64,000 nucleotides of DNA from Micromonospora sp. MW-13 (GCF_003434305.1 NZ_QKKX01000002.1:62001-126000), one strand, 5' to 3'; counted from the first letter of the stretch, positions 53,446 to 63,346 are shown. The notes: generated by a model not told the origin, from the letters alone. Made by a program: numbers and translations.

Positions 53446-55349
53446 CCGGCCTGCTCGGCGCGCTGCTGCCGGCCGTACCGCTGGTGGCGGGCCTGGTCGG
53501 GCTGCTGCTGCCGCCCTCGCCACGCGGCGCGGCCACCGGGGAGGACTCGGCCCGGCGGGCGGCGATCGGCCTGGGCGTGGCCGGGGCGGCCGGGGCGCTG
53601 CTGATCGCGGTCGTCCTGCTGGTCCGGGGCGGCCCGCCGGTGCAGACCTCGACCACCTGGGTCGACCTGGGCGGGCTGCGGGTCACCCTCGGGGTCCGGC
53701 TCGACGGTGCCGCCGCCCTAGTCGCGGTCGCCGTCGCGGCGGTGGCCCTCGCGGTGCAGGTCTACTCGGTCGGCTACCTCAGGCGGGGCCCGCACGACGA
53801 CGTCGAGGTCGACCACCGCTATCCGCCGTACGCGGCGCAGATCAGCCTCTTCACCGCCGCGATGCTGCTGGTGGTGGTCGCCGGCGACCTGATCATGCTG
53901 CTGGTCGGCTGGGAGGTGATGGGCCTCTGCTCGTACCTGCTCATCGCCCACGACCGCCGGCTGCCCGAGGCGCCGGCCGCCGCGATGAAGGCGTTCCTGG
54001 TCACCCGGGTCGGCGACGTCGGGTTCCTGCTCGGCATCGCCCTGCTCGGCGTCTCGGCGGGCAGCTTCCGGATCGCCGACGTGCTCGCCCACGACCACTC
54101 CGCCGGCACGCTCACCGCCGCCTGCCTGCTGCTGCTGGCCGGGGTGGCCGGCAAGAGCGCCCAGTTCCCGCTGCACACCTGGCTGCCCGACGCGATGGCC
54201 GGCCCGACCCCGGTCTCCGCGCTGATCCACGCCGCCACCATGGTCGCCGCCGGCGTGTACGCGGTCACCCGGCTCTACCCGTTGTTCGAGCGGGCCCCGG
54301 CGGCGCTCGCCGTGCTCGGGGTGATGGCCGCGGTCACCCTGCTGCTCGGCGCGCTCGCGGCCACCGCCCAGGACGACCTCAAGCGGGTGCTCGCCTGGTC
54401 GACGGTCTCCCAGATCGGGTACATGACGGGCGCGCTCGCCGTCGGCTCGCCCACCGCCGCACTGTTTCACCTGCTCAGCCACGCCGCGTTCAAGGCGCTG
54501 CTGTTCCTCGCCGCGGGCGCGGTGATCCACGCCGTCGGCACCACGCTGATGTCCCGGATGGGCGGGCTGCGGGCCACCATGCCGGTGACCTTCTGGTGCA
54601 CGGTGGTCGGCCTCGGCGCGCTGGCCGGCGTCCCCCCGCTGTCCGGCTTCTGGAGCAAGGACGGCGTGCTCGCCGCCGCCGAGGCCGCCGCGCTGGACGG
54701 GACCGGCCCGGCCCCCGCCTGGGTGGGCTGGCTGGTCTGGCTGGCCGGGCTGGCCGGCGTCGCCGTCACCGCCTGGTACGCCACCCGGCTGCTGCTGCGC
54801 ACGTTCCTCGGCGAGACCCGGATGCCGCTGGTCCACCCGCACGACCCGCCCGCGCTGATGCGCTGGCCGGTGCTGCTGCTCGCCGTCCCGGCCGCCCTGC
54901 TCGGGCTGGCCGCGTTCCTGCCGCCGTTCGCCGACCGGCTCGCCGTGCCCGACGGGGACCTGGCCCACCTCGGCCCGGCCCTGCTGCTGCCGCTGGCCCT
55001 GCTGGCCGTCGGCGCGGGGCTGGCCTGGGCCGGCTGGCGGCGGGACCGGACCGCCGACCCGGCCCGCGTGCTGGGCCCGCTGGGGCCGCTGTCCGCCGCC
55101 GGCTTCCGGCTCGACGACGTCCAGCACGCCCTCGTCGTACGCCCGGTGGGCGCCCTGGCCCGGGCCGCCCGCGCGGGCGACGAACTGGTGGTCGACGGTG
55201 CGGTGGAGGGCACCGCCCGGGGCGCTCGCGGCCTCGGCGGGGCGTTGGCCGGGCTGCACCGCGCCGCGCTGCCCCGGGCGGCGGCGGGGGTGCTGGCCGG
55301 CGCGCTGCTGATCGGGCTGGCCGCCGTGCTGATCGGAGGGGCCGCATGA
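53442..55349 (+). CDS. nuoL: NADH-quinone oxidoreductase subunit L
   Basis: This is the distal antiporter-like proton-pumping subunit, 635 residues with about sixteen helices. Conserved elements are VGWEVMGLCSYLLI (channel Glu), KSAQFPLHTWLPDAMAGPTP (channel Lys and His), STVSQIGYM and a final long amphipathic and anchoring segment. It starts at GTG 53442, and its stop overlaps nuoM by ATGA. Confidence 0.95.
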   Translation: MTGLLGALLPAVPLVAGLVGLLLPPSPRGAATGEDSARRAAIGLGVAGAAGALLIAVVLLVRGGPPVQTSTTWVDLGGLRVTLGVRLDGAAALVAVAVAAVALAVQVYSVGYLRRGPHDDVEVDHRYPPYAAQISLFTAAMLLVVVAGDLIMLLVGWEVMGLCSYLLIAHDRRLPEAPAAAMKAFLVTRVGDVGFLLGIALLGVSAGSFRIADVLAHDHSAGTLTAACLLLLAGVAGKSAQFPLHTWLPDAMAGPTPVSALIHAATMVAAGVYAVTRLYPLFERAPAALAVLGVMAAVTLLLGALAATAQDDLKRVLAWSTVSQIGYMTGALAVGSPTAALFHLLSHAAFKALLFLAAGAVIHAVGTTLMSRMGGLRATMPVTFWCTVVGLGALAGVPPLSGFWSKDGVLAAAEAAALDGTGPAPAWVGWLVWLAGLAGVAVTAWYATRLLLRTFLGETRMPLVHPHDPPALMRWPVLLLAVPAALLGLAAFLPPFADRLAVPDGDLAHLGPALLLPLALLAVGAGLAWAGWRRDRTADPARVLGPLGPLSAAGFRLDDVQHALVVRPVGALARAARAGDELVVDGAVEGTARGARGLGGALAGLHRAALPRAAAGVLAGALLIGLAAVLIGGAA

Positions 55350-56851
55350 CGTTCGGACAGGTCCTGCTCGTCGCGGCGCTGGCCGTGCCGGCGGTCGGCG
55401 CGGCCGTGGTCGCCGCCGTCCCCGGGGACCGGGCGGCCCGCCTGGCCGGCACGGCGGCGGCCGGGCTGACCCTGCTCGCCACGGTGTGGCTGGTGGCCGG
55501 CGACCACCTGTGGACCGGCTACGGGCCGGCACCGGCCGTGCGGCCCTGGCACCAGCTCGACCTGCCCTGGGTGCCCGGCCTCGACCTGCGTTTCCACCTG
55601 GGCGTGGACGGCATCTCGTACCCCCTGGTGGTGCTGACCGCGCTGCTCACCCTGCTCTGCTGCGCGTACACGGTGTGGAAGGTGCCCGCCGGCGGCGGCA
55701 GCGGCCGGGCCCTCGTGGCGCTGCTGCTGGTGGTCGAGGTCGGCATCCTCGGCACCTTCCTCGCCCTCGACCTGGTGCTGTTCTTCTGCTTCTTCGAGGT
55801 CGTCCTGCTCCCGATGTACGCGGTCATCGCCGGCTGGGGCGGCCCGGACCGGCGGCGGGCGGCCCGCAAGTTCGCCCTCTACACGCTGCTCGGCTCGGTG
55901 CTGCTACTGGTCGGCGTGTACGTCGTGGTGGCCGCCGCCGGCACCGCCGACCTCGTCGCGCTGACCGGCGGGGCCGGGCTTCCCCGGGGCACCCAGCTCG
56001 CCGCGTTCACCCTGCTGGGGCTGGCGTTCGCGGTGAAGAGCCCGCTCTGGCCGCTGCACTCCTGGCTGCCCGACGCGCACACCCAGGCGCCCACCGTCGG
56101 CAGCGTCGTGCTCGCCGGGGTGCTGCTCAAGATGGGCACGTACGGGCTGGTCCGGGTCGCCGTCGGGGTGGCGCCGGAGGGGGCCCGCTGGGCCGCCCCG
56201 GTGCTCGGGGTGCTCGCCGTCGCGGCGATCCTGATCGGCTCCCTGGTCTGCCTCGCCCAGGGCGAGCTGAAGCGGCTGATCGCGTACTCCAGCGTCGGGC
56301 ACATGGGGTTCGTGCTGCTCGGGGTGGCCACCCTGACCGCCACCGGCATCCAGGCCGCGCTGATCGGCAACATCGCGCACGGGGTGATCACCGGACTGCT
56401 CTTCTTCCTGGCCGGGGCGGTCAAGGACAGGTCGGGCACCGGGGCCCTCGCGGAGCTGTCCGGGCTGCGGGAGACCGCGCCCCGGCTCGCCGGGCTGCTC
56501 GGCTTCGCCGCCGTCGCCTCGCTGGGCCTGCCCGGCCTGGCCGGGTTCTGGGGCGAGGCGTTCGCCGTGGTCGCCGCGATCCAGCGGGGCGGGGTGTTCT
56601 GGACCGTCCTGGGCGTGCTGGCGGCGGTCGGCGGCGCACTGACGGCCGCGTACCTCCTGCGGCTGCTGCGCCGGGTCACCCACGGCCGGCCCAGCCCGGC
56701 GGTCGGCCGGGTCGGCCCCGGCCTCGCCGCCGCCGAGCTGACCGCGTGGGCCCCGCTGGTGCTGCTCGCCCTCGCCGTCGGCCTGGCCCCCACCCTGGTC
56801 CTCGGCGTCGCCGCCGACCCGGTGGCCGCCCTGGTGGCGGTGCTCCCATGA
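55346..56851 (+). CDS. nuoM: NADH-quinone oxidoreductase subunit M
   Basis: This is the second antiporter-like subunit, 501 residues with about fourteen helices. FFCFFEVVLLPMYAVIAGWG holds the channel Glu, AVKSPLWPLHSWLPDAHTQA the channel Lys and His, and AYSSVGHMGFV the second Lys/Ser region as in other NuoM. Its TGA (56849-56851) overlaps the ATG of the first mini-ORF of the relay that leads to nuoN. Confidence 0.95.
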   Translation: MTFGQVLLVAALAVPAVGAAVVAAVPGDRAARLAGTAAAGLTLLATVWLVAGDHLWTGYGPAPAVRPWHQLDLPWVPGLDLRFHLGVDGISYPLVVLTALLTLLCCAYTVWKVPAGGGSGRALVALLLVVEVGILGTFLALDLVLFFCFFEVVLLPMYAVIAGWGGPDRRRAARKFALYTLLGSVLLLVGVYVVVAAAGTADLVALTGGAGLPRGTQLAAFTLLGLAFAVKSPLWPLHSWLPDAHTQAPTVGSVVLAGVLLKMGTYGLVRVAVGVAPEGARWAAPVLGVLAVAAILIGSLVCLAQGELKRLIAYSSVGHMGFVLLGVATLTATGIQAALIGNIAHGVITGLLFFLAGAVKDRSGTGALAELSGLRETAPRLAGLLGFAAVASLGLPGLAGFWGEAFAVVAAIQRGGVFWTVLGVLAAVGGALTAAYLLRLLRRVTHGRPSPAVGRVGPGLAAAELTAWAPLVLLALAVGLAPTLVLGVAADPVAALVAVLP

Positions 56852-56892
56852 GCCCCATGGCGGAAGTCGCGAACGAGAGGGGGCTTCGGTGA
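56848..56892 (+). CDS. Relay mini-ORF 1 between nuoM and nuoN
   Basis: ATG 56848 overlaps the nuoM stop. Fourteen codons (MSPMAEVANERGLR) run to TGA 56890-56892, which overlaps the GTG of the next mini-ORF. Its last eight codons equal the end of the repeated peptide. Confidence 0.5.
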   Translation: MSPMAEVANERGLR

Positions 56893-56951
56893 GTGCGAGG
56901 AGTGCAGCGGAGCGGAGCCCCGCAGTCGCGAACGAGAGGGGGCTTCGGTGA
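56889..56951 (+). CDS. Relay mini-ORF 2
   Basis: GTG 56889 begins twenty codons (MSARSAAERSPAVANERGLR) ending in TGA 56949-56951, which overlaps the next GTG. GAGAGGGGG lies six bases upstream of the start. Confidence 0.45.
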   Translation: MSARSAAERSPAVANERGLR

Positions 56952-57010
56952 GTGCGAGGAGTGCAGCGGAGCGGAGCCCCGCAGTCGCGAACGAGAGCGG
57001 GCTTCGGTGA
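56948..57010 (+). CDS. Relay mini-ORF 3
   Basis: The peptide is the same as in mini-ORF 2 except for one Arg to Ser change near the end (ANESGLR). It starts at GTG 56948 and stops at TGA 57008-57010, with a GTGA overlap on both sides. Confidence 0.45.
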   Translation: MSARSAAERSPAVANESGLR

Positions 57011-57069
57011 GTGCGAGGAGTGCAGCGGAGCGGAGCCCCGCAGTCGCGAACGAAGGTGGGCTCAGATGA
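57007..57069 (+). CDS. Relay mini-ORF 4, overlapping nuoN
   Basis: GTG 57007 begins a third twenty-codon copy ending ANEGGLR. Its TGA (57067-57069) overlaps the nuoN ATG at 57066, completing an unbroken chain of coupled frames from nuoM. Confidence 0.45.
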   Translation: MSARSAAERSPAVANEGGLR

Positions 57070-58538
57070 GCGTGGTGCAGAGCGTCGACAGCGTGGCGCT
57101 GCTCCCGGCATACCTCGCGGCCGGCACGGCCGTCCTGGTGTTGCTGACCGACCTGCTGGTGGCGCGGGCCGCCGCGACGGTGGCGGTGGCCGCCGCCGGG
57201 TCGGTCGCCACCGCGCTCGGCTGCGCCGTCGTCGGGGCGGGCGGCGAGCGCTCCACCTTCTGCGTCGGCGCCGACTGCTCGTACGTCTTCGGTGGCCGGG
57301 CCGCCCTGGTCGGGGCCCTGTTCGCCCTGCTCACCCTCGGGGTGCTGGCGCTGTCCGGGCCGCTGCTGCGGGCCGGGAAGTCCCCGGTGGGGGAGTACTG
57401 CTTCCTGCTCGCCTGTTCGATGACCGGCGGCGTGGTGCTCGGCGCGGCCGGCGACCTGATCACCCTGATCGTGGCGCTGGAGACGTTGACCCTGCCGCTG
57501 TACGTGCTCGTCGGGCTGCGCCGGGGGAGCCTGGCCGGCGCCGAGGCGGCGGTGACGTTCTTCGTGGTGAGCGTGGTCGCCACCACCCTCACCCTGCTCG
57601 GCGCGGCCCTGCTCTACGCGGTCACCGGCGGACTGCACCTGGGCCGGGTCGGCGCGCTGTTCGCCGAGCGCCCCGACCTGCTGGACGTGCCGCTGACCAC
57701 GGCGGCGGTGGCGCTGGTGCTGCTCGGGCTGGCGTTCAAGGTGGCCGCCGTGCCGTTCCACGCCTGGGCCCCGGCCACCTACGACGGCGCGCCGCTGCCC
57801 GTGGCGGCGTACCTGTCGACCGCCTCGAAGCTCGGCGGGGTGGTGGCCCTGCTCGCGGTGGTCCAGCGGGCCCTGCCGGCGGAGGTGACCGGCCCCGTGC
57901 TCGCCGGACTCGCCGTGCTCACCATGACCGTGGGCAACCTGGTGGCGCTGCGTCAACGCCGGGCGGTCCGGCTGCTCGCCTGGTCGTCGGTGGCCCAGGC
58001 CGGGTACATTCTCGCCCCGCTCGGCGCGCTCGCGCTGGCCGCCGGCCGCGCCGCCGACGCCCGCGCCGCCGCGTACGCCGCCGCCGTCGCGTACGCGGTC
58101 TTCTTCGTGGTGCTGGAGCTGGCCGCGTTCGCGGCGCTGGTGGCGCTGCGGCCGGCCGACGCCGACGGCGGCACCCTCGTCGAGCTGCGCGGCGCGGCCC
58201 GGCGGCGGCCCTGGGTGGGGGCCGCGTTCGCGCTGGCCCTGATCGGGCTGGCCGGTCTCCCGCCGGGGCTGGCCGGTCTCTTCGCGAAGGTGACGGTGGT
58301 CCGGGCCCTGCTGGACGGGGGCGCGGCCTGGCTGGCCCTGGTCGTGGCGGTGAACGCGGTGATCGGTCTCGCCTACTACCTCCGGGTCGCCGCCCTGCTG
58401 TACGCCCCGGCGGCAGACGCCGCGCCCGTCCCGGCCCGCCCGGCCGGAACCGTCGCCGTCGCGCTCGCCGCCGCCACCGCCGTCGCGCTGGTCGTCGGCT
58501 TCGCCCCGCAGCTCGTGCTGGACCTCGCCGCCCGCTGA
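57066..58538 (+). CDS. nuoN: NADH-quinone oxidoreductase subunit N
   Basis: This is the third antiporter-like subunit, 490 residues with about fourteen helices. [15 protein letters not shown] carries the channel Glu, and [20 protein letters not shown] the Lys/His pair. I chose ATG 57066 because it overlaps the last mini-ORF and gives the family's normal N terminus; an upstream GTG would read through the repeats in another frame. It is the last nuo gene. Confidence 0.94.
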   Translation: MSVVQSVDSVALLPAYLAAGTAVLVLLTDLLVARAAATVAVAAAGSVATALGCAVVGAGGERSTFCVGADCSYVFGGRAALVGALFALLTLGVLALSGPLLRAGKSPVGEYCFLLACSMTGGVVLGAAGDLITLIVALETLTLPLYVLVGLRRGSLAGAEAAVTFFVVSVVATTLTLLGAALLYAVTGGLHLGRVGALFAERPDLLDVPLTTAAVALVLLGLAFKVAAVPFHAWAPATYDGAPLPVAAYLSTASKLGGVVALLAVVQRALPAEVTGPVLAGLAVLTMTVGNLVALRQRRAVRLLAWSSVAQAGYILAPLGALALAAGRAADARAAAYAAAVAYAVFFVVLELAAFAALVALRPADADGGTLVELRGAARRRPWVGAAFALALIGLAGLPPGLAGLFAKVTVVRALLDGGAAWLALVVAVNAVIGLAYYLRVAALLYAPAADAAPVPARPAGTVAVALAAATAVALVVGFAPQLVLDLAAR

Positions 58539-58710
58539 CCCGGCGTATATCGCCCCCGGGGTGCGGCCAGACCGGATCGCTCCTGACCTGGGGCTCAGTC
58601 GCCGCTCAGCTTTTCCAGGTAACTCACAGTCATTAGATGGATGGTTGACGGGTACCGGATTGTTGGACCGGTCAGCGGGTCCGCGTGACCCGCGCACCGA
58701 AGGAGCGATC

Positions 58711-59589
58711 GTGCATCACAACCGTCTGAAGACCGCAGCGCTGCTCGGCCTGTTGACCTCGCTGATCCTCGCGGTCGGCTACTGGTTCGGCGGGAGCGGC
58801 GGGCTCGTCATCGCCGTCGTCATCTCGTTGGTGATGAACGGTGTGACCTACTTCTACTCCGACAAGCTCGCGCTGCGCTCGATGCGGGCGCAACCGGTCA
58901 GCGAGGCGCAGTTCCCCGAGCTGTACCGGATGGTCCGTGAGCTGGCCACCGAGGCGCGGCAGCCGATGCCCCGCCTGTACGTCAGCCCCACCTCACAGCC
59001 CAACGCGTTCGCCACGGGGCGCAACCCGGCCAAGGCGGCGGTCTGCGTCACCCAGGGCATCACGGAGATTCTCGACTACCGCGAGCTGCGCGGGGTGATC
59101 GGGCACGAGCTGTCACACGTCTACAACCGGGACATCCTCATCTCCAGCGTGGCGGCCGGCCTGGCCGGCATCATCACCATGCTGGCCAACCTGGCGTGGT
59201 TCATCCCGCTGGGCTCCTCCGACGACGAGGACGCCCCGAACCCGGCCGTGTTGCTGCTCACCCTGATCCTCGGCCCGATCGCGGCAACCGTGATCCAGTT
59301 GGCGATCAGCCGCAGCCGGGAGTTCCAGGCCGATGCGTCCGGCGCCCAGCTCACCCGGGACCCGCTGGCCCTGGCCAGCGCCCTGAAGAAGATCCACATG
59401 GGCACCCAGGCCCGCCCGCTACCGGCCCAGGGGCAGCTCACCAGCACCGCCCACCTGATGATCGACAACCCGTTCAAGCGGGGCGGCGGCATCGCCGCGC
59501 TCTTCTCCACCCACCCCCGGATGGAGGAGCGGGTCGCCCGGCTGGAGCGGATGGCCGCCAGCGCCGGCCCGGTGCAGTTCCAGCGCTGA
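58711..59589 (+). CDS. htpX: Membrane zinc metalloprotease HtpX
   Basis: The 292-residue protein is an M48 protease that degrades damaged membrane proteins. Two N-terminal helices (about 8-45) precede the active site HELSH (131-135), and the third zinc ligand lies in [10 protein letters not shown] (near 210). AAGGAG is five bases before GTG 58711. The 172 bases upstream presumably hold a stress-responsive promoter; I could not assign one. An htpX gene after a second nuo cluster is also found in Streptomyces as I recall. Confidence 0.94.
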   Translation: MHHNRLKTAALLGLLTSLILAVGYWFGGSGGLVIAVVISLVMNGVTYFYSDKLALRSMRAQPVSEAQFPELYRMVRELATEARQPMPRLYVSPTSQPNAFATGRNPAKAAVCVTQGITEILDYRELRGVIGHELSHVYNRDILISSVAAGLAGIITMLANLAWFIPLGSSDDEDAPNPAVLLLTLILGPIAATVIQLAISRSREFQADASGAQLTRDPLALASALKKIHMGTQARPLPAQGQLTSTAHLMIDNPFKRGGGIAALFSTHPRMEERVARLERMAASAGPVQFQR

Positions 59590-59676
59590 CGCCCGTACCG
59601 CCCGATCCGCCCGTGCCCGGTCCCACCGGGCCCGGGCGGATCGCCGTGTACGCGACGAGACGCCGGCCATAACCGG

Positions 59677-59705
59677 TTCACTCCCGACAGTCGCGGCGTT
59701 AGGGT
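59677..59705 (+). promoter_or_regulatory. Promoter TTCACT-N17-TAGGGT
   Basis: TTCACT (59677-59682) and TAGGGT (59700-59705) are separated by exactly 17 bases and lie 39 bases before the MFS start codon, the most regular -35/-10 pair in the window. Confidence 0.5.
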
Positions 59706-59744
59706 CGGGACGTCTTCCGCTCATTACATCCCTGGAGGTTTCCC

Positions 59745-61004
59745 GTGGCCGCACTGCGCCAGTACCTGGGCGTCTGGCGGATCCCCGGCGCGCCGATGCT
59801 GCTCGTCCTCGGCATCATCGGCCGGCTCGGGATCGGCATGACGCCGCTGGCGCTGCTGCTCGTCGTGGAGCAGGTCACCGGGCGGTACTCTCTCGCCGCG
59901 GTCGCCGGCGGCATCTACGCGCTCTCCGGCGCCGCGCTCAGCCCGATCGCCGGCCGGGTCGCCGACCGGGTCGGCCCGACGCCGGTGCTGCTGGCCACCG
60001 CCGTCGCCCACCCCCTCGCGCTGTCCGGCCTGCTGCTGGCGAGCCGTTCCGACGCCGGCAACCTGCCCCTGATCTACGTGGCCTCCGGGATCGCCGGCGC
60101 CACGTACCCGCCGCTGACCGCCGCGATCCGGGGCGCCTGGAACGACCTGACCGGCTCCGCCTCCGGCCGGTACCACCTGCGCAACACCGCCCTGGCCGCG
60201 GAGACCTCGCTCTTCGAGGTGGTCTTCGTGCTCGGCCCGCTGCTGGTGGCCGGGTTCGTCCTGTTCGCCGACGCGACGGCCGCCCTGGTCGGGGCGGCGG
60301 TGGTCACCCTGGTCGGCACCACCGCCGTGGCGCTCGGCCGGGTGATGCGCGGCTGGCGCCCGCACCCGCGCGAGCACCAGGCCCGGGGGCTCGGCCCGCT
60401 GCGGGTCGGCGGCTTCCCCGCGCTGCTGCTCTGCGTCGCCAGCCTCGGCATCGCGTTCGGCGCCGCCGGGGTGATCGTGCCGGCCTTCGCCGGGAGCCAG
60501 CCGACCGACGACCCGGAGAGCCTCGCCGGGCTGCTGCTCGCGGTCTGGGGGGTCGGCAGCGCGGCCGGCGGGTTCTGGTTCGGCGTCCGCAAGCCGGCGG
60601 CGAACATGACCCGCCAGTTCGCCTGGCTGCTCGCCACCGTCGCCGGCAGCTTCGCCGTGTTCGCGGTGATGCCCGGGCCGCTGCCGCTGGGCGTCGCCCT
60701 GATCGTCGGCGGGGCCACCATCGCCCCCGCGCTGACCCTGGAGAACACCCTGGTCGGGCGGATCGCCCCCGCCGGCATGCTGAACGAGGCGTACACCTGG
60801 GTGGTCACCATGTCGGTGGCGGCCAGCGCAGCCGGCGGCGCGGTGGCCGGCCTGATCGTCGACCACACCGGCGGCGTGCCCTGGGCCTTCCTCTTCGCCG
60901 GGTCGGCGGTCGCCGTCGGGGCCGCGGTCGCCGCGCTCCCGTCCGGCCCGATCGCCCGCGCCGAGGCCACGGCGGTACGCGCCGAGCAGACCCTCGCCGC
61001 CTGA
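59745..61004 (+). CDS. MFS transporter
   Basis: The 419-residue protein has twelve predicted helices. [15 protein letters not shown] (about 69) is the conserved loop between helices 2 and 3. The pattern is that of drug/multisolute exporters of the actinobacterial MFS group. GGAGG lies six bases before GTG 59745. The substrate is unknown. A strong hairpin follows. Confidence 0.88.
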   Translation: MAALRQYLGVWRIPGAPMLLVLGIIGRLGIGMTPLALLLVVEQVTGRYSLAAVAGGIYALSGAALSPIAGRVADRVGPTPVLLATAVAHPLALSGLLLASRSDAGNLPLIYVASGIAGATYPPLTAAIRGAWNDLTGSASGRYHLRNTALAAETSLFEVVFVLGPLLVAGFVLFADATAALVGAAVVTLVGTTAVALGRVMRGWRPHPREHQARGLGPLRVGGFPALLLCVASLGIAFGAAGVIVPAFAGSQPTDDPESLAGLLLAVWGVGSAAGGFWFGVRKPAANMTRQFAWLLATVAGSFAVFAVMPGPLPLGVALIVGGATIAPALTLENTLVGRIAPAGMLNEAYTWVVTMSVAASAAGGAVAGLIVDHTGGVPWAFLFAGSAVAVGAAVAALPSGPIARAEATAVRAEQTLAA

Positions 61005-61169
61005 ACCCGGGGCCTGGGGGATCCTGACCGTGGTACCGGTGCTGATCCTCTGCGGCTGAGATGGGGCGTGCCCGCCGGTAGTGGTCGGCTCGGGCGGTTC
61101 CGGTCCGCTCGGCGGCGCCAACCGGCGCACGCGGAAGCGCCGGGATGCTGGCTGAGCCGGGACGGACTC

Positions 61170-61211
61170 CAGGCACTCCGGGCACCGGGATTCCGGTGCC
61201 CGGAGTGCCTG
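61170..61211. terminator. Bidirectional hairpin between convergent genes
   Basis: Perfect 19-base arms (61170-61188 and 61193-61211) enclose a GATT loop. It lies ten bases from the stop of the minus-strand surface protein (61221) and serves the plus-strand MFS gene as well. Confidence 0.88.
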
Positions 61212-61220
61212 TCGAACCGA

Positions 61221-62603
61221 TCAGACCTGAACGTGCGCCCTGCGGCGGATCCGGCTGGCCCCGAGCAGGAGGCCGCCGGAGGCCAGCAGGCCGCCAGCCA
61301 GTGAGAGGGCACCGGCGGAGCTGTCACCGGTGACCGGCAGCTTCGGCTCGTCCTTGTCGCCCTTGTCGTGCTTGCCGTGCTCGTCGTCCTTGCCGTCGTG
61401 CCGGTGGTCGAACTTGCCGTCCCGGATGCAGACGGTGACGGTGGCAGGGTCGGAGGTCACGGTCTTGCCGTCGAACTTGCCGGTCGCTCGGGCCGTGTTG
61501 ACCACCTTCCCGGCCTTGACGTCGGCCGAGGTCACCACATGCGGCTTGACGGCGTGACAGTCGGTGCTCGTACCCGGCGCCAGCGTGGTGCTGTTGCAGA
61601 CCACCGCACCGGCGGTCGGGTCGTCGACGGCGACGTTGGTGATGGTGACCGTGCCGGTGTTGGTCACCCGGTAGGTGTAGAAGATCTTGTCGCCCTTGGC
61701 GGCGAAGCCGTCGTTCTCACACTTCTTGTGACAGTCCGACTCGACCCGGGCCTTCTTGTCGATCGACAGGCTGGCCTGCTTCGGCGGGGTCGGCTCGGTG
61801 GTCACGGTGAACGTCGCCTGGTTGGACGACACCTTCTGCTCGTGGAACGTCCCGGTCGCCTGCGCGGTGTTGACGATCTTGCCGTTGTCCACGTCGGCCT
61901 TCGTGACGGTGTACGTGCCGGTGCAGGTGGTGCTCGCCCCCGGCGCGAGCGACGTGGCCTGGCAGGTGATGCCGGAGACCGTGTCGTCGGTGACGGTGAT
62001 GCCGGTGATCGGGTCGGTCGTGCCCGTGCTCTGGTTCGTCACCGTGTAGGTGTAGGTGACCTTGTCACCGGCCTGCACGCCGGTGGCCGGGGTGCCGGTC
62101 TTGGTGAGCCCAAGCTTCGGGTTCACCTGGGGGTTCGATGCCGCGCAGGTCTGGCTGAGCACGAAGAAATCCGCGCTTCCGGAGATCACGGCGGTGGCAC
62201 CGGTGAGCGTCCAGCCAGCCGGGAGCCGGATCCACGCCTTGCTGGTCCCCATGCCGTTGACGATGGCGCTGTTGGGGTCGGTGGGGATCGTCCGCGTGAC
62301 GGTGCCGCTCGGCGTGCTGAACGTCGCTGTGATCGACTCGAAGATGCCGCTGGTCTGTGAGTCCCCCGGCAGGTTGAACACCCACACGTCCTCGTTGGGG
62401 AAGGGCCCACCGCCGAGGTTCGGGTCGCAGTCTTGGGTGAACTCGGCCGCCGTCGTCGGCACGTTCCCTGGGTTGATGTTGATCGTCGACGCGGCGACGG
62501 CCGGCGAGCCGGCCGCGAGCAGCAGGGCGCCGGCCAGCAGCGTGAAGGCGGCCAGTCGTACCCGGATGCCGGCCCGTCTGCTCGGCGAAGAGGTCTTGCT
62601 CAT
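61221..62603 (-). CDS. LPxTG-anchored surface protein with DUF11-like repeats
   Basis: The 460-residue protein has a signal peptide (hydrophobic core about 15-36, cut near AVAAST), an N-terminal domain (about 40-165) and two DUF11-type beta domains, each starting with a TKTGTPATG- or DKKARVES-like segment and containing YTYxVTN. A His/Asp/Lys-rich spacer leads to the sortase signal LPVTGD (near 419), a hydrophobic helix and RIRRR at the end, so it should be covalently attached to the cell wall. GGGGGA lies five bases before ATG 62603. The ligand or role is unknown; the HDGKDDEHGKHDK spacer could bind metal. Confidence 0.9.
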   Translation of the reverse strand: MSKTSSPSRRAGIRVRLAAFTLLAGALLLAAGSPAVAASTININPGNVPTTAAEFTQDCDPNLGGGPFPNEDVWVFNLPGDSQTSGIFESITATFSTPSGTVTRTIPTDPNSAIVNGMGTSKAWIRLPAGWTLTGATAVISGSADFFVLSQTCAASNPQVNPKLGLTKTGTPATGVQAGDKVTYTYTVTNQSTGTTDPITGITVTDDTVSGITCQATSLAPGASTTCTGTYTVTKADVDNGKIVNTAQATGTFHEQKVSSNQATFTVTTEPTPPKQASLSIDKKARVESDCHKKCENDGFAAKGDKIFYTYRVTNTGTVTITNVAVDDPTAGAVVCNSTTLAPGTSTDCHAVKPHVVTSADVKAGKVVNTARATGKFDGKTVTSDPATVTVCIRDGKFDHRHDGKDDEHGKHDKGDKDEPKLPVTGDSSAGALSLAGGLLASGGLLLGASRIRRRAHVQV

Positions 62604-62851
62604 GTGGATCCCCCGTGTCGTGGACTATTGACAAAGGGGGCAACGAGTAGTAGGAGACGCACGTCACGCTGGGGAAGGTGAAATCCCCCGCTAGGTGGAA
62701 AAGATGCACTTTCTACCACCAAGTCGCCTTGGCTGCGCCCATGCGTGTGCCGAGAGCGGCTGCTCTGGGTGAGCTTCGTGCCCGCGAGCCGTCGAGTTGC
62801 AGCCGCTCGCCGGTGGCGGCCGGCCCCGGGGTGGCGGCCGGCCGCACCGCG

Positions 62852-63346
62852 TCAGCGGTAGTTCGTGAATTGCAGGGCGACGCCGAAGTCATCGCCCTTG
62901 AGCAGGGTGATGACGGCCTGGAGGTCGTCCTTCTTCTTGCCGGTGACCCGGAGCTGATCGCCCTGGATCTGCGCCTGGACGCCCTTGGGACCCTCGTCCC
63001 GGATCTTCTTGCTGATCGCCTTGGCCTTGTCCGATTCGATGCCCTGGATCACCTTGGCATCGATCTTGAAGATCTTGCCGGAGGGACGCGGGTCGCCGGC
63101 GTCGAGGGACTTCAGCGAGATGTTCCGCTTGACCAGCTTCTCCTTGAAGACGTCCAGGGCCGCCCGGACCCGCTCCTCGGTCTCCGCCTGGAGGCTGATC
63201 GCCTCCTCACCCGACCAGGAGATCTCCGCGCCGGTGCCCCGGAAGTCGAACCGCGTCGCGAGCTCCTTCTCCGCCTGGCGGAGGGCGTTGTCGACCTCCT
63301 GCCGGTCGACCTTGCTCACGATGTCGAACGACGGGTTCGCTGCCAT
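62852..63346 (-). CDS. yajQ: YajQ family cyclic di-GMP-binding protein
   Basis: The 164-residue protein covers the family completely, from [20 protein letters not shown] to the ending [10 protein letters not shown]. Family members bind c-di-GMP or nucleic acids. I chose ATG 63346 because AGGAG lies seven bases upstream; ATG 63352 is too close to it. It is next to tRNA-Tyr, an arrangement that is common in actinobacteria as far as I know. Confidence 0.94.
   Translation of the reverse strand: MAANPSFDIVSKVDRQEVDNALRQAEKELATRFDFRGTGAEISWSGEEAISLQAETEERVRAALDVFKEKLVKRNISLKSLDAGDPRPSGKIFKIDAKVIQGIESDKAKAISKKIRDEGPKGVQAQIQGDQLRVTGKKKDDLQAVITLLKGDDFGVALQFTNYR

Larger units (their letters stand above)
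56866..57062 (+). repeat. 59-bp tandem repeat, three copies plus a partial one
   Basis: Near-identical units occupy 56866-56924, 56925-56983 and 56984-57042, followed by 20 bases of a diverged fourth copy. Each carries a purine-rich ribosome-site-like stretch (GAGAGGGGG in two copies) and a GTG. The unit length of 59 equals 63 (twenty codons and a stop) minus the four-base overlap, so each copy adds one coupled mini-ORF. Confidence 0.95.

Noticed and set aside
56866..57062. CRISPR array
   Set aside because: The 59-bp units are contiguous with no unique spacers, and they encode coupled mini-ORFs.
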